Shown here piece after piece: positions 52,794 through 60,482 of a stretch of DNA of 64,000 nucleotides. The DNA is taken from contig CP181259.1 of assembly GCA_047833645.1 (NCBI GenBank), positions 1,612,001 through 1,676,000 on the forward strand, read 5' to 3'. The notes beneath the pieces were generated by a model, which saw only the letters and a list, made by a program, of their open reading frames with translations, ran no database searches and was not told the origin of the DNA. Source of the stretch: Pseudolactococcus sp041800635 (lineage in GTDB: Bacteria; Bacillota; Bacilli; Lactobacillales; Streptococcaceae). The translations under genes and the position numbers were made by a program. Numbering within the stretch: the stretch's first letter is position 1; every line of letters begins with the position of its first letter.

Positions 52794-54743
52794 ATGAAAA
52801 TTCAGGACTTATTGCAAAAAAACGCGATGATCTTATCGCTCAACGCGACGAATAAAGCAGACGCCATCTCAGAAATGGTCCAAAAACTCGTTGACACAGG
52901 CTATGTCACTGACTTTGATACATTCAAAGACGGTATCTTGGCGCGTGAAGCATTGACAACAACGGGCTTAGGCGAAGGTATCGCAATGCCGCATAGCAAA
53001 AATGCTGCTGTTAAAGAAGCAGTCGTGTTATTTGCCAAGAAAGATGGCGGACTAGACTATGAATCACTAGATGGTCAACCCACTGATTTATTCTTCATGA
53101 TTGCAGCACCGGATGGGGCGAACGACACCCATTTAGCAGCACTTGCTGAATTGTCTAAGTACCTCATGAAAGACGGCTTTGCCGATTCACTGAGAACAAC
53201 AACAACTGCTGATCAAGTTTTGGCAACTTTTGACGCCGCTGAAGCAGCAACAGTCGAAGAAGCTGTTGCAGCCATCAACAATGACGAAGACTTCGTCGTT
53301 GCGGTAACAGCATGTACGACAGGTATCGCCCACACTTACATGGCTGAAGAAGCCCTTAAAAAACAAGCAAAAGAGCTCGGTGTGGCAATTAAAGTCGAAA
53401 CAAATGGTGCGTCTGGTATCGGAAACAAACTGACAGCAGAAGACATTAAAAAAGCTAAAGGCGTGATCATCGCAGCTGATAAAGCAGTTGAAATGGATCG
53501 CTTCGATGGCAAACCCTTGATTTTGAAACCAGTTGCGGCTGGGATTCGTGAACCTGAAAACTTGATCAAAGAAGCCCTTTCTGGTAACCTGCCAACATAC
53601 AAATCAACAGGCCAAGCCCAAGACAATGAGTCTGAGGAAAAACTCAGCATCGGTAAAGCCTTCTACAAACACTTGATGAGTGGTGTGTCAAGCATGCTCC
53701 CATTCGTTATCGGTGGCGGTATCGCGATTGCGATCGCCTTCCTCATTGATAATGCCATGGGTGTGCCGAAAGATCAACTCAGCAACCTCGGTAGCTACCA
53801 TGAACTGGCATCCGTCTTCAAACAACTCGGTGGCGCAGCTTTCGGCTTCATGCTCCCAATCCTTGCGGGTTACATCGCCTACTCTATCGCTGAAAAACCA
53901 GGTTTAGTAGCCGGTTTCGTCGCTGGTGCGATTGCGTCAAATGGTCTTGCCTTCGGTAAAGTACCATTTGCTAGTGGTGGTGAGAAGACATTAGCTCTGG
54001 CTGGTGTACCGTCTGGTTTCCTAGGCGCGCTTGTCGGTGGTTTCTTAGCCGGTGGTGTCATCATCCTACTTAAAAAAGTCTTTGCTAACGTCCCACGTTC
54101 GCTTAACGGGATTGTTTCAATCTTAATCTACCCAGTATTTGGTGTTTTGATTACTGGTTTCCTCATGCTCTTTGTTAACATCCCAATGGCAGCCATCAAC
54201 AGTGGTTTGACAAACTTTTTGAATAGCTTGTCAGGAGCTAATGCCATCTTGCTTGGTGCCTTACTTGGTGGTATGATGGCCATTGATATGGGTGGCCCAT
54301 TCAACAAAACAGCTTACGTCTTCGGTACAGGAACACTTGCAGCGACTGTTGCTTCTGGTGGTTCAGTCGTCATGGCAGCCGTTATGGCTGGTGGGATGGT
54401 CCCACCACTTGCAGTCTTTGTCGCAACTTTACTCTTTAAAGACAAATTCACTAAAGAAGAACAAAACTCAGGTTTGACAAATATCGTCATGGGTCTGTCA
54501 TTTATCACTGAGGGTGCCATTCCATTTGGTGCAGCTGACCCTGCTCGTGCGATTCCGTCATTTATACTCGGTTCTGCTGTAACAGGTGGTCTCGTAGGTG
54601 CGCTTGGGATCAAACTCATGGCACCACACGGTGGTATCTTCGTTATCGCTTTGACAAGTAACCCAATCATGTACTTGGTAGCAGTCGCTATCGGTGCCGT
54701 CATCTCAGGTGTTGTCTTCGGTGCTCTTCGTAAAGCAAAATAA
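52794..54743 (+). CDS. fruA: fructose PTS transporter, EIIABC
   Basis: 649-residue fructose permease that forms fructose-1-phosphate on entry. EIIA (about 1-145, phospho-His67 in GIAMPHSKN), EIIB (about 165-265, phospho-Cys174 in VTACTTGIAHTYMAE) and EIIC (about 290-649) with LPFVIGGGIAIAIAF, AIDMGGPFNKTAYVFG and TEGAIPFGAADPARAIPS. Codon use is biased as in highly expressed genes. Last gene of the fruRKA operon; a strong terminator follows. Confidence 0.96.
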   Translation: MKIQDLLQKNAMILSLNATNKADAISEMVQKLVDTGYVTDFDTFKDGILAREALTTTGLGEGIAMPHSKNAAVKEAVVLFAKKDGGLDYESLDGQPTDLFFMIAAPDGANDTHLAALAELSKYLMKDGFADSLRTTTTADQVLATFDAAEAATVEEAVAAINNDEDFVVAVTACTTGIAHTYMAEEALKKQAKELGVAIKVETNGASGIGNKLTAEDIKKAKGVIIAADKAVEMDRFDGKPLILKPVAAGIREPENLIKEALSGNLPTYKSTGQAQDNESEEKLSIGKAFYKHLMSGVSSMLPFVIGGGIAIAIAFLIDNAMGVPKDQLSNLGSYHELASVFKQLGGAAFGFMLPILAGYIAYSIAEKPGLVAGFVAGAIASNGLAFGKVPFASGGEKTLALAGVPSGFLGALVGGFLAGGVIILLKKVFANVPRSLNGIVSILIYPVFGVLITGFLMLFVNIPMAAINSGLTNFLNSLSGANAILLGALLGGMMAIDMGGPFNKTAYVFGTGTLAATVASGGSVVMAAVMAGGMVPPLAVFVATLLFKDKFTKEEQNSGLTNIVMGLSFITEGAIPFGAADPARAIPSFILGSAVTGGLVGALGIKLMAPHGGIFVIALTSNPIMYLVAVAIGAVISGVVFGALRKAK

Positions 54744-54776
54744 GTTTTAAACTTATCCTCAGTTTTTATCAGGAAA

Positions 54777-54828
54777 AGAGAAAAGCAAACTGGTCATATT
54801 ATTGACTAGTTTGTTTCTCTCTTTTTTG
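54777..54828 (+). terminator. fruRKA terminator
   Basis: AGAGAAA.GCAAACT.GTCA with TGAC.AGTTTGTTTCTCT and T-run. Confidence 0.85.
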
Positions 54829-55117
54829 GTATTGTTTTGTCAAAACAATGCGAAATTCACACACAAACAGCACTTTTACCAATTTGGAATTGTTTCTCAG
54901 AAAGAATGCGAAATTGGTATTTTTGATGACGGTCAATCTTGCTACTCACCATTTCATCCATAGCCTCTTTTTTATAATTTTCTGATACCATTTTCTAACG
55001 GACAGGGTAAGTTGTGCCTCTATGAAACTAAGAGAGAATTTCAGGGACACCTGAAACTGGAGAAATTATGGTAGAATGTGAGGAGAATTGGATTGATAGA
55101 TAGAGGAGAAAGTTGAA
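54829..55117. other. intergenic region with small palindrome
   Basis: No gene seen. ATTGTTTTGTCAAAACAAT (54832-54850) is a perfect palindrome around one base. Repeated GCGAAATT and ACCAATTT motifs occur near 54,850-54,930. A weak -10 (TAGAAT) may lie near 55,072. Confidence 0.4.
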
Positions 55118-56052
55118 ATGATCGCAATCATGCGTGAGCTGTCAGAGGAGATGACGCAACACTATGAGGCCTTGTTTTCAGAGCGGTTGATAAGTGTGGA
55201 TAAGCAGCTATCGGTGGCTTATCCGGAAGTTACCATTTTAATTTCAGAGCCGAGTGTGACGCCGGAGTTTTTGGCACATTTTCCTAACCTCAAATTGATT
55301 TTCGCCCTATCAGCCGGGGTTAATAACATGCCTTTTGATTATTTGAAGGCCAATCAGATTATGTTGACGAATAGCCGAGGCCTTCATGCGGAGCACATGT
55401 CAGAACACGCTTTAGCGATGATTTTAGCGCAGACGCGTCAGATTAACTTAGCCGTTAAAAATCAGCTGCGACATCATTGGGCATATAACGAGGGCGTGTT
55501 CACGACAGTTCACGGCAAGACGCTGTGTGTAGTGGGCGCAGGAACGATTGGTCATGCGCTAGCTCGAAAAGCCATCGCGATGGGGATGCAGGTGACAGGT
55601 GTTTCGCGAACGGATAGGCAACAGGAAAATTATCAGACCATGTATCCAACAGATCGGCTCATCGAAGCCGTTGCAACGGCAGATGTTGTTGTCTTACTGC
55701 TGCCCTTGACACCTGAAACGTATCATTTATTTGATCATCAGCTTTTTCGGCGATGAAAAAAGGCAGCACATTGATTAACCTCTCGCGTGGCGGAACGGTT
55801 GACGAAGCAGCGCTGATCGATGCGCTGAATCATGGACAAGTTGGTTTTGCAGGCTTGGACGTTTTCAAAGATGAGCCATTGGGTAGCGAATCAGTCTTTT
55901 GGGAGATGCCAAATGTACTGGTTACACCACATGTTGCAGGCGATATTTCAGATTATCTCGACCGTGCGCTGGACATATTTACGGGCGTCTTAGCGGATTT
56001 CAGAAATGGTACAGCAGTCAGAAATCGTGTGGATTTGGATCTGGGTTATTAG
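55118..56052 (+). pseudogene. D-2-hydroxyacid dehydrogenase, frameshifted
   Basis: NAD-dependent 2-hydroxyacid dehydrogenase: ILISEPSVTPEFLAHFPNLK, GVNNMPFDYL, CVVGAGTIGHALARKAIAMG (NAD loop), then LPLTPETYHLFDHQLF. At 55747 the frame breaks within a five-T run; one more T gives FSAMKKGSTLINLSRGG, restoring the catalytic Arg and Glu region and the HVAGDIS histidine. Restored length about 312 residues. Single-gene unit with its own terminator. Substrate unknown. Confidence 0.85.
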
Positions 56053-56064
56053 ATGAAGCCGATT

Positions 56065-56103
56065 AAAAATCACTGATGACTGCTTAAGGTCATCAGTGAT
56101 TTT
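56065..56103 (+). terminator. terminator after the dehydrogenase
   Basis: AAAATCACTGATGAC with GTCATCAGTGATTTT, perfect 15-bp stem. Confidence 0.85.
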
Positions 56104-56207
56104 AATATTATGTCATTGTTGGAAAACATTAGAATTGTTCAAAGCGTTGCCAATACGTTGTTTTCATGAGTCATTCAAGTGTTTTACTCGGACGATCTAC
56201 GATGTTT

Positions 56208-56753
56208 TCAAAGTGCTATCCAATTTGATAGATCACTTTGAATCATTTGAAAATTTTTTTCCAATGGTAAACTGCCATCTACCAAAATAGTCTGACAGCA
56301 CAGTTTCAGTTGCCAGGCATCATGCTTTGCTTTACATCTCATATCGATACCGCCGTCGTCATATGCCGCCGCCCAGTTTAAAAATTCTTGATGATTTTCA
56401 TACATATCTCCTCCTCTATCAATCCTGTTCCCAAAATGCTCTCGTTCTCTTCTCATCAATCTTTCAAGTCGTCTCTTCGTATCAGTTTCTACTCGAATAG
56501 CTAATGAAAATAAGGGGATTAACTCATCGCCCCAGTCAACAAGTGACCCTGATATAACAACTTTTTCATGTTCAGTTATATCTTTTTTCATCATAGATAA
56601 TCGCTCTGAAATATTTCTTTTGAGAGTATAGGGTGGATTTGTTGCTTGCCAAAAATAATCATCAGTATCCATAAAATAGAACCCCAATTTATCGGAGATA
56701 TATTTACCAATAGTTGAGGTCCCAGAACCAGATGCGCCATAGATATGAATCAC
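56208..56753 (-). CDS. adenylate/shikimate-kinase-like P-loop protein
   Basis: P-loop kinase: IHIYGASGSGTSTIGKYI, then FMDTDDYFW, VVISGSLVDWGDEL and RLMRREREHFGNRI. Family members are annotated adenylate kinase or shikimate kinase-like, with no known substrate. The start is uncertain. GTG at 56753 fits the family N-terminus; the frame stays open to ATG codons at 56810 and 56843. GGAGGG lies between these. Cytosolic, single-gene. Confidence 0.75.
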   Translation of the reverse strand: MIHIYGASGSGTSTIGKYISDKLGFYFMDTDDYFWQATNPPYTLKRNISERLSMMKKDITEHEKVVISGSLVDWGDELIPLFSLAIRVETDTKRRLERLMRREREHFGNRIDRGGDMYENHQEFLNWAAAYDDGGIDMRCKAKHDAWQLKLCCQTILVDGSLPLEKNFQMIQSDLSNWIAL

Positions 56754-56967
56754 TTGTTTGCCTATGATATTCCCTCCTGCATAGTTAAATTTGTAAGGTA
56801 AGTATATCATAATTCTTTTTGATTTCCAGTCATTTATCAACAAATTTTAAGCCATTTCAAAATCATCTGTTTTAGAAACAAGTCACACGCTGTGGCTTGT
56901 TTTTTGCTGCCTCAATCACCGCTCAGGTCCAGCACGGTCGTTTCATTGGTGTGATAGGTGGTATGCC

Positions 56968-57011
56968 AGCGACATAAAAAATCGCTGACTCAGAGATGAT
57001 CTGAGAAAGCG
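56968..57011 (-). terminator. lysS terminator
   Basis: AATCGCT..AGCGATTTTTT on the minus strand with an inner CTCAGATCATCTCTGAG hairpin. Confidence 0.75.
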
Positions 57012-57025
57012 ATTATGATTTTGGG

Positions 57026-58513
57026 TTATTTCATTGTTGGGAAAAGCAGTACATCACGGATAGATTGGGCACCTGTTAGGAGCATGACCAAACGGTCAAT
57101 CCCGATACCAAGTCCGCCAGTTGGTGGCATACCGTATTCTAATGATTCAACGAAGTCGTAGTCAACGCCAGTCGCTTCGTCATCACCATTTGCCGCATCG
57201 CTCGCTTGTTTTTCAAAACGTTCTAGCTGGTCAATCGGATCATTCAATTCGGTAAAGGCATTACCAAACTCGCGGCCGACGATGAAGAGTTCGAAACGGT
57301 CAGTGAAGCGGTCGTCTTCTGGATTCTTCTTAGCCAGAGGTGAGATGTCTACCGGATGTCCGTAGACGAATGTCGGTTGAATTAAGGTTGCTTCGACATA
57401 TTTCTCGAAAAATTCATTGACGATATGGCCCCAGCGGAAATGTGGTTCAACCCGGATGTCATGTGCTTCAGCGACTTTAACCGCTTCGTCGAAATCGAGG
57501 ATATCAAAGAAGTTGACGCCTGTTTTTTCGTTGATGGCATCGACCATGTGGATGCGTTTGAAGCTGTCTGCGAGGTTGATCGTTTGTTCGTCATATTCGA
57601 CGACGTTTTTGCCAACAGCCGCTTTGGCAACGTGCTGGATGAGGCCTTCGGTCAAGTCCATGACGTCGGTATAGTCGGTGTAGGCGGTGTAGACTTCAAG
57701 CATGGTGAACTCAGGGTTATGGGTTGTATCCATGCCTTCGTTACGGAAAACGCGGCCGATTTCATAGACTTTTTCCATGCCGCCGACGATAAGGCGTTTG
57801 AGATGAAGCTCAAGCGCAATACGAAGGACCATGTCGATGTCTTGCGCGTTGTGATGCGTGATGAATGGTTTTGCGGCAGCACCACCGGCTTCGTTGTGAA
57901 GAACGGGTGTTTCAACTTCCAGGTAGTCTTGGCTGTCGAGATAGCGACGAACTTCTGAGATGATTTTGCTACGCGTCACGAAACGCTCAAAGCTTTCGCG
58001 GTTAGAAATCAAGTCCAGGTAGCGTTTGCGATACTTGGTTTCAGTATCTGTCAAACCGTGGTATTTTTCTGGCAATGGACGTAGGGATTTAGATAGGAAA
58101 GTAATCTTATCTGCTTTGATAGACAACTCACCCATGTCTGTCCGCATGACTTCACCTTCGATACCGTAGAAGTCGCCGAGGTCAGCGTGTTTGAAAATAT
58201 CGTAGGCTTCGTCACCAACATTATCCTTGCGGACATAGATTTGGATTTGACCTTCGCGGTCTTGGATGTGGGCGAAAGAGACTTTACCTTTACCCCGTTT
58301 GGTCATGATTCGACCAGCAATCGTTGCGCGTTCAGCCAATTCATGCAAGTCTTCTTTCGACTTGTCAGCGTATTTGGCATTAAGGGTTGCCGAGTTGGCA
58401 TCACGCTCAAAACGTTTACCAAATGGGTCAAGTCCAGCTTCGCGAAGTGTTTCTAATTTCTCGCGACGGACCAGCATTTGGTCGTTTAATTCTACTGTAT
58501 TGTCATCAGTCAT
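57026..58513 (-). CDS. lysS: lysyl-tRNA synthetase, class II
   Basis: 495 residues. Anticodon-binding OB fold near the N-terminus (AGRIMTKRGKGKVSFAHIQD) followed by the class II core: motif 1 (VRRYLDSQDYLEVETPVL), motif 2 (VYEIGRVFRNEGMDTTHNPEFT) and motif 3 (GLGIGIDRLVMLLTG). Complete, ATG after TGGGAG. No T-box leader can be seen; the 200-base upstream region has only a likely minus-strand TATAAT near 58,558. Confidence 0.96.
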   Translation of the reverse strand: MTDDNTVELNDQMLVRREKLETLREAGLDPFGKRFERDANSATLNAKYADKSKEDLHELAERATIAGRIMTKRGKGKVSFAHIQDREGQIQIYVRKDNVGDEAYDIFKHADLGDFYGIEGEVMRTDMGELSIKADKITFLSKSLRPLPEKYHGLTDTETKYRKRYLDLISNRESFERFVTRSKIISEVRRYLDSQDYLEVETPVLHNEAGGAAAKPFITHHNAQDIDMVLRIALELHLKRLIVGGMEKVYEIGRVFRNEGMDTTHNPEFTMLEVYTAYTDYTDVMDLTEGLIQHVAKAAVGKNVVEYDEQTINLADSFKRIHMVDAINEKTGVNFFDILDFDEAVKVAEAHDIRVEPHFRWGHIVNEFFEKYVEATLIQPTFVYGHPVDISPLAKKNPEDDRFTDRFELFIVGREFGNAFTELNDPIDQLERFEKQASDAANGDDEATGVDYDFVESLEYGMPPTGGLGIGIDRLVMLLTGAQSIRDVLLFPTMK

Positions 58514-58647
58514 TGTTTTCTCCCATTTAAAAGTTCATTGCTTTTATTTTATCATATTATAGTAGATTTGTGTACCTGATGGCGCGAAACTATTTTTAGT
58601 AGGGCCTGTTTTACGGCCTGTTGACAGTTGCCGATTGATGTTAGCGC

Positions 58648-58676
58648 TTGCATCAGGCTATTTTTTATGGGACAAT
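58648..58676 (+). promoter_or_regulatory. weak candidate promoter of toxin mRNA 2
   Basis: TTGCAT (58648-58653), 17 bases, GACAAT (58671-58676). Poor -10 but correctly spaced, giving a start near 58,684. Confidence 0.35.
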
Positions 58677-58729
58677 AAACGGGTAGGAAAGTTAAAGATG
58701 GTGGCTATCTTTGAATGGAGGTGATGCTT

Positions 58730-58783
58730 ATGCGAATAAGTACTCAAATCTATAGAAAGGATATGCCTATTTGTCAGCATTAG
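58730..58783 (+). CDS. short upstream frame overlapping toxin 2 start
   Basis: 17-codon frame with GGAGG eight bases before the ATG, containing QIYRKDMPICQH, ending in TAG inside the toxin gene. Counterpart of the frame at 23,135-23,203; conserved residues are IYR.(E/D)MP(V/I)C.H. Confidence 0.5.
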   Translation: MRISTQIYRKDMPICQH

Positions 58784-58872
58784 AGACGATTGAACTTTTA
58801 TTAGGCTTTGGTATGTTTACCATTGCACTGATTACGTTGATCGTTGACTTGCTAAAAAACGACAAAAAATAA
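58771..58872 (+). CDS. holin-like type I toxin (TxpA/Hol_Tox family), copy 2
   Basis: 33 residues, MSALETIELLLGFGMFTIAL then VDLLKNDKK; one membrane helix with basic tail. Start is TTG, as in copy 1, overlapping a short upstream frame. The mRNA should end at 58950-58976. It differs from copy 1 at about a third of positions but has the same leader, so both derive from one ancestral locus and lie 35 kb apart. Confidence 0.82.
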   Translation: MSALETIELLLGFGMFTIALITLIVDLLKNDKK

Positions 58873-58978
58873 CCAGTCTTTCAACTTTGACAGATTGACT
58901 GGTTACTTTTAATCATTAAACTGTCACCGTCTTATACGGTCTTACAGGAGGAGCTTGTTAGCGCAAGCTCTTTTTTGT
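58868..58978 (-). ncRNA. predicted antisense RNA of type I toxin locus 2
   Basis: About 110 bases, from promoter TTGACA-N17-TATAAT (59013-58985 on the minus strand) to a hairpin AACCAGTC/GACTGGTT with T-run that touches the toxin stop codon. Overlaps only the 3' part of the toxin mRNA, as at locus 1. Confidence 0.7.
58950..58976 (+). terminator. terminator of toxin mRNA 2
   Basis: GAGCTTG..CAAGCTC with six T. Confidence 0.8.
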
Positions 58979-58984
58979 ATCTCT

Positions 58985-59013
58985 ATTATATCAGTGCCCC
59001 GTTTTCTTGTCAA
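58985..59013 (-). promoter_or_regulatory. promoter of antisense RNA, toxin locus 2
   Basis: On the minus strand TTGACA, exactly 17 bases, TATAAT: full consensus. Confidence 0.85.
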
Positions 59014-59041
59014 GGGAGGCGTAAGATCTGCTGGGTTTAGG

Positions 59042-59971
59042 TCAATATTTGGCTAAAAAGGCAGCGACCTTGGCATAATAGCCGGCCTTGTCGGTCTCGA
59101 GAGCCTTAGCGTGCTTGGCGCCCTTGACGATGAATTTTTCGCGTGGGCCTTTCGTTGCAGCATAGTTTTGATCGACCATTGCCGTCGGCACAAAATCATC
59201 CGCATCGCCGTGGATGAAGAGGACCGGCAGTTTGTTGTGAGCGAGCGCCTTGACGGAGCTTGCGCCCGCTTCGCCATAGGCGAATCCCGCGCGGACTTTG
59301 GAGAGCGCCGACACCTCATAGAGCAGCGGAAAGGCTGGCAAGTTGTACATGTCCTTAGCTTGGAACGTCAGCTCATCCCAGACCGAGCTGTAGCCGCAGT
59401 CCTCGATGATGTTGACGACGTTTTTGGGCAAATCTTGACCCGACGCCATCATCACGGTGGCTGCGCCCATAGAAAGGCCAAAGTAGGTAATCTCTGACTT
59501 AGGGTTAGTTTTGATCAGCTGATTTGTCCATTTGATGAGGTCGCGTTTGTCCGTCACCCCATAGCCAATCAAGGTCCCGTCAGATGCCCCATGCGCGCGG
59601 TTGTCAGGCATGAGCACGTTATAGCCAAGTTTATGGAAGAGCATGCCGTAAGCCGCCATTTGCTCCTTGCTGCCGTTGAAACCGTGGACCACGATGACCG
59701 TTTTATCTGTTTTATTTTCAGCCGGCACATACCAAGCCTTGAGGTTTAAACCGTCATTTTTTAGGGACAAGTTTTCCTTGTCTAGTTTGAGAAAATCTTT
59801 CTCATCCTGATAAACGAGAGAAGACTTAGGCGTTGCAGCATGACTGATAAAGGATTTATCACCACGAACCTGCGCCACGTGGAAGAAGTAAAAGCTAGCA
59901 CCGATTGAAGCGATGGCTAGGAAAGCGACGATACCTGCGATTATTTTATAAAGTGTTTTCATTTTTATCAT
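59042..59971 (-). CDS. membrane-anchored alpha/beta hydrolase
   Basis: About 309 residues. N-terminal anchor helix (LYKIIAGIVAFLAIASIGAS), then an alpha/beta hydrolase with VIVVHGFNGSKEQMAAYG (oxyanion region), nucleophile Ser in YFGLSMGAATVM, acid Asp in HGDADDFVP and His in KGAKHAKAL. Active site faces outward. Substrate unknown; the family includes esterases and peptidase-like enzymes. Two in-frame ATGs (59971 and 59962) are possible, neither with a clear ribosome-binding site. Confidence 0.85.
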   Translation of the reverse strand: MIKMKTLYKIIAGIVAFLAIASIGASFYFFHVAQVRGDKSFISHAATPKSSLVYQDEKDFLKLDKENLSLKNDGLNLKAWYVPAENKTDKTVIVVHGFNGSKEQMAAYGMLFHKLGYNVLMPDNRAHGASDGTLIGYGVTDKRDLIKWTNQLIKTNPKSEITYFGLSMGAATVMMASGQDLPKNVVNIIEDCGYSSVWDELTFQAKDMYNLPAFPLLYEVSALSKVRAGFAYGEAGASSVKALAHNKLPVLFIHGDADDFVPTAMVDQNYAATKGPREKFIVKGAKHAKALETDKAGYYAKVAAFLAKY

Positions 59972-60061
59972 TGTTATATTGTAACAAAAAATGGGGGATT
60001 GGTCTTGTTTTTGGACTGGAATGTATGGCGTGCAGGCGTGATTGCCTTTGTTTTAGCTGTC

Positions 60062-60138
60062 ATTCATGGCATATTTTGGTCACTCATACAAACTTTTGGT
60101 TATTCGTGGCATATTTTCGACCATTCACGGCATATAGG
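60062..60138 (+). promoter_or_regulatory. four direct repeats at 20-21-bp spacing, LytTR-type operator candidate
   Basis: Repeat units start at 60062 (ATTCATGGCATATTTT), 60082 (weaker, ACTCATACAAACTTTT), 60102 (ATTCGTGGCATATTTT) and 60123 (ATTCACGGCATAT). Two-turn spacing is the hallmark of LytTR regulator sites. The last unit lies 28 bases before a -10. Confidence 0.6.
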
Positions 60139-60160
60139 ATTTTTCTCTAAAAATTCGAGG

Positions 60161-60166
60161 TATACT
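60161..60166 (+). promoter_or_regulatory. -10 element of the bacteriocin locus
   Basis: TATACT, with no -35 match 17 bases before; that lack is usual for activator-dependent bacteriocin promoters. About 310 bases separate it from the exporter start codon. Confidence 0.45.
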
Positions 60167-60482
60167 ATAAACAAGTAATAGCTTCATGTCAGAAAAAAAA
60201 GAATTTATAATTAGAATTGTTTTGAAAGTTGCAGATATTCAACTTTTGAGAGATAGAAAATTTCTGTGGTAAAATCATGTGTAAGACGCATAGTGTTTTA
60301 AATTACTAGAATTTATTGGTGCAAATATATACTTTTAAAAATTAGAATGTTTTTCCATGATGAAATTATTTCATTGATTATTTAATAAAATGCTATCTTA
60401 GAGAAAGGTACTTACAAGAACAGTGGAGATTATTGATAATAGTCAGTTAAAACAGCAATCAAAAAAATAAAGAAGAGGAAAA
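60167..60482 (+). other. long leader before the exporter gene
   Basis: No certain gene. A 28-codon frame (60186-60272, MSEKKEFIIRIVLKVADIQ…) lacks a ribosome-binding site; a second TAAAAT near 60,271 could be another -10. AGAGGAAAA precedes the exporter ATG. Confidence 0.35.

Noticed and set aside
57425..57958. 177-codon open frame opposite lysS
   Set aside because: Shadow of the strongly biased lysS coding sequence; no start signals or recognisable domain.
58514..58650. T-box leader for lysS
   Set aside because: No conserved T-box sequence or specifier structure could be seen on the minus strand.
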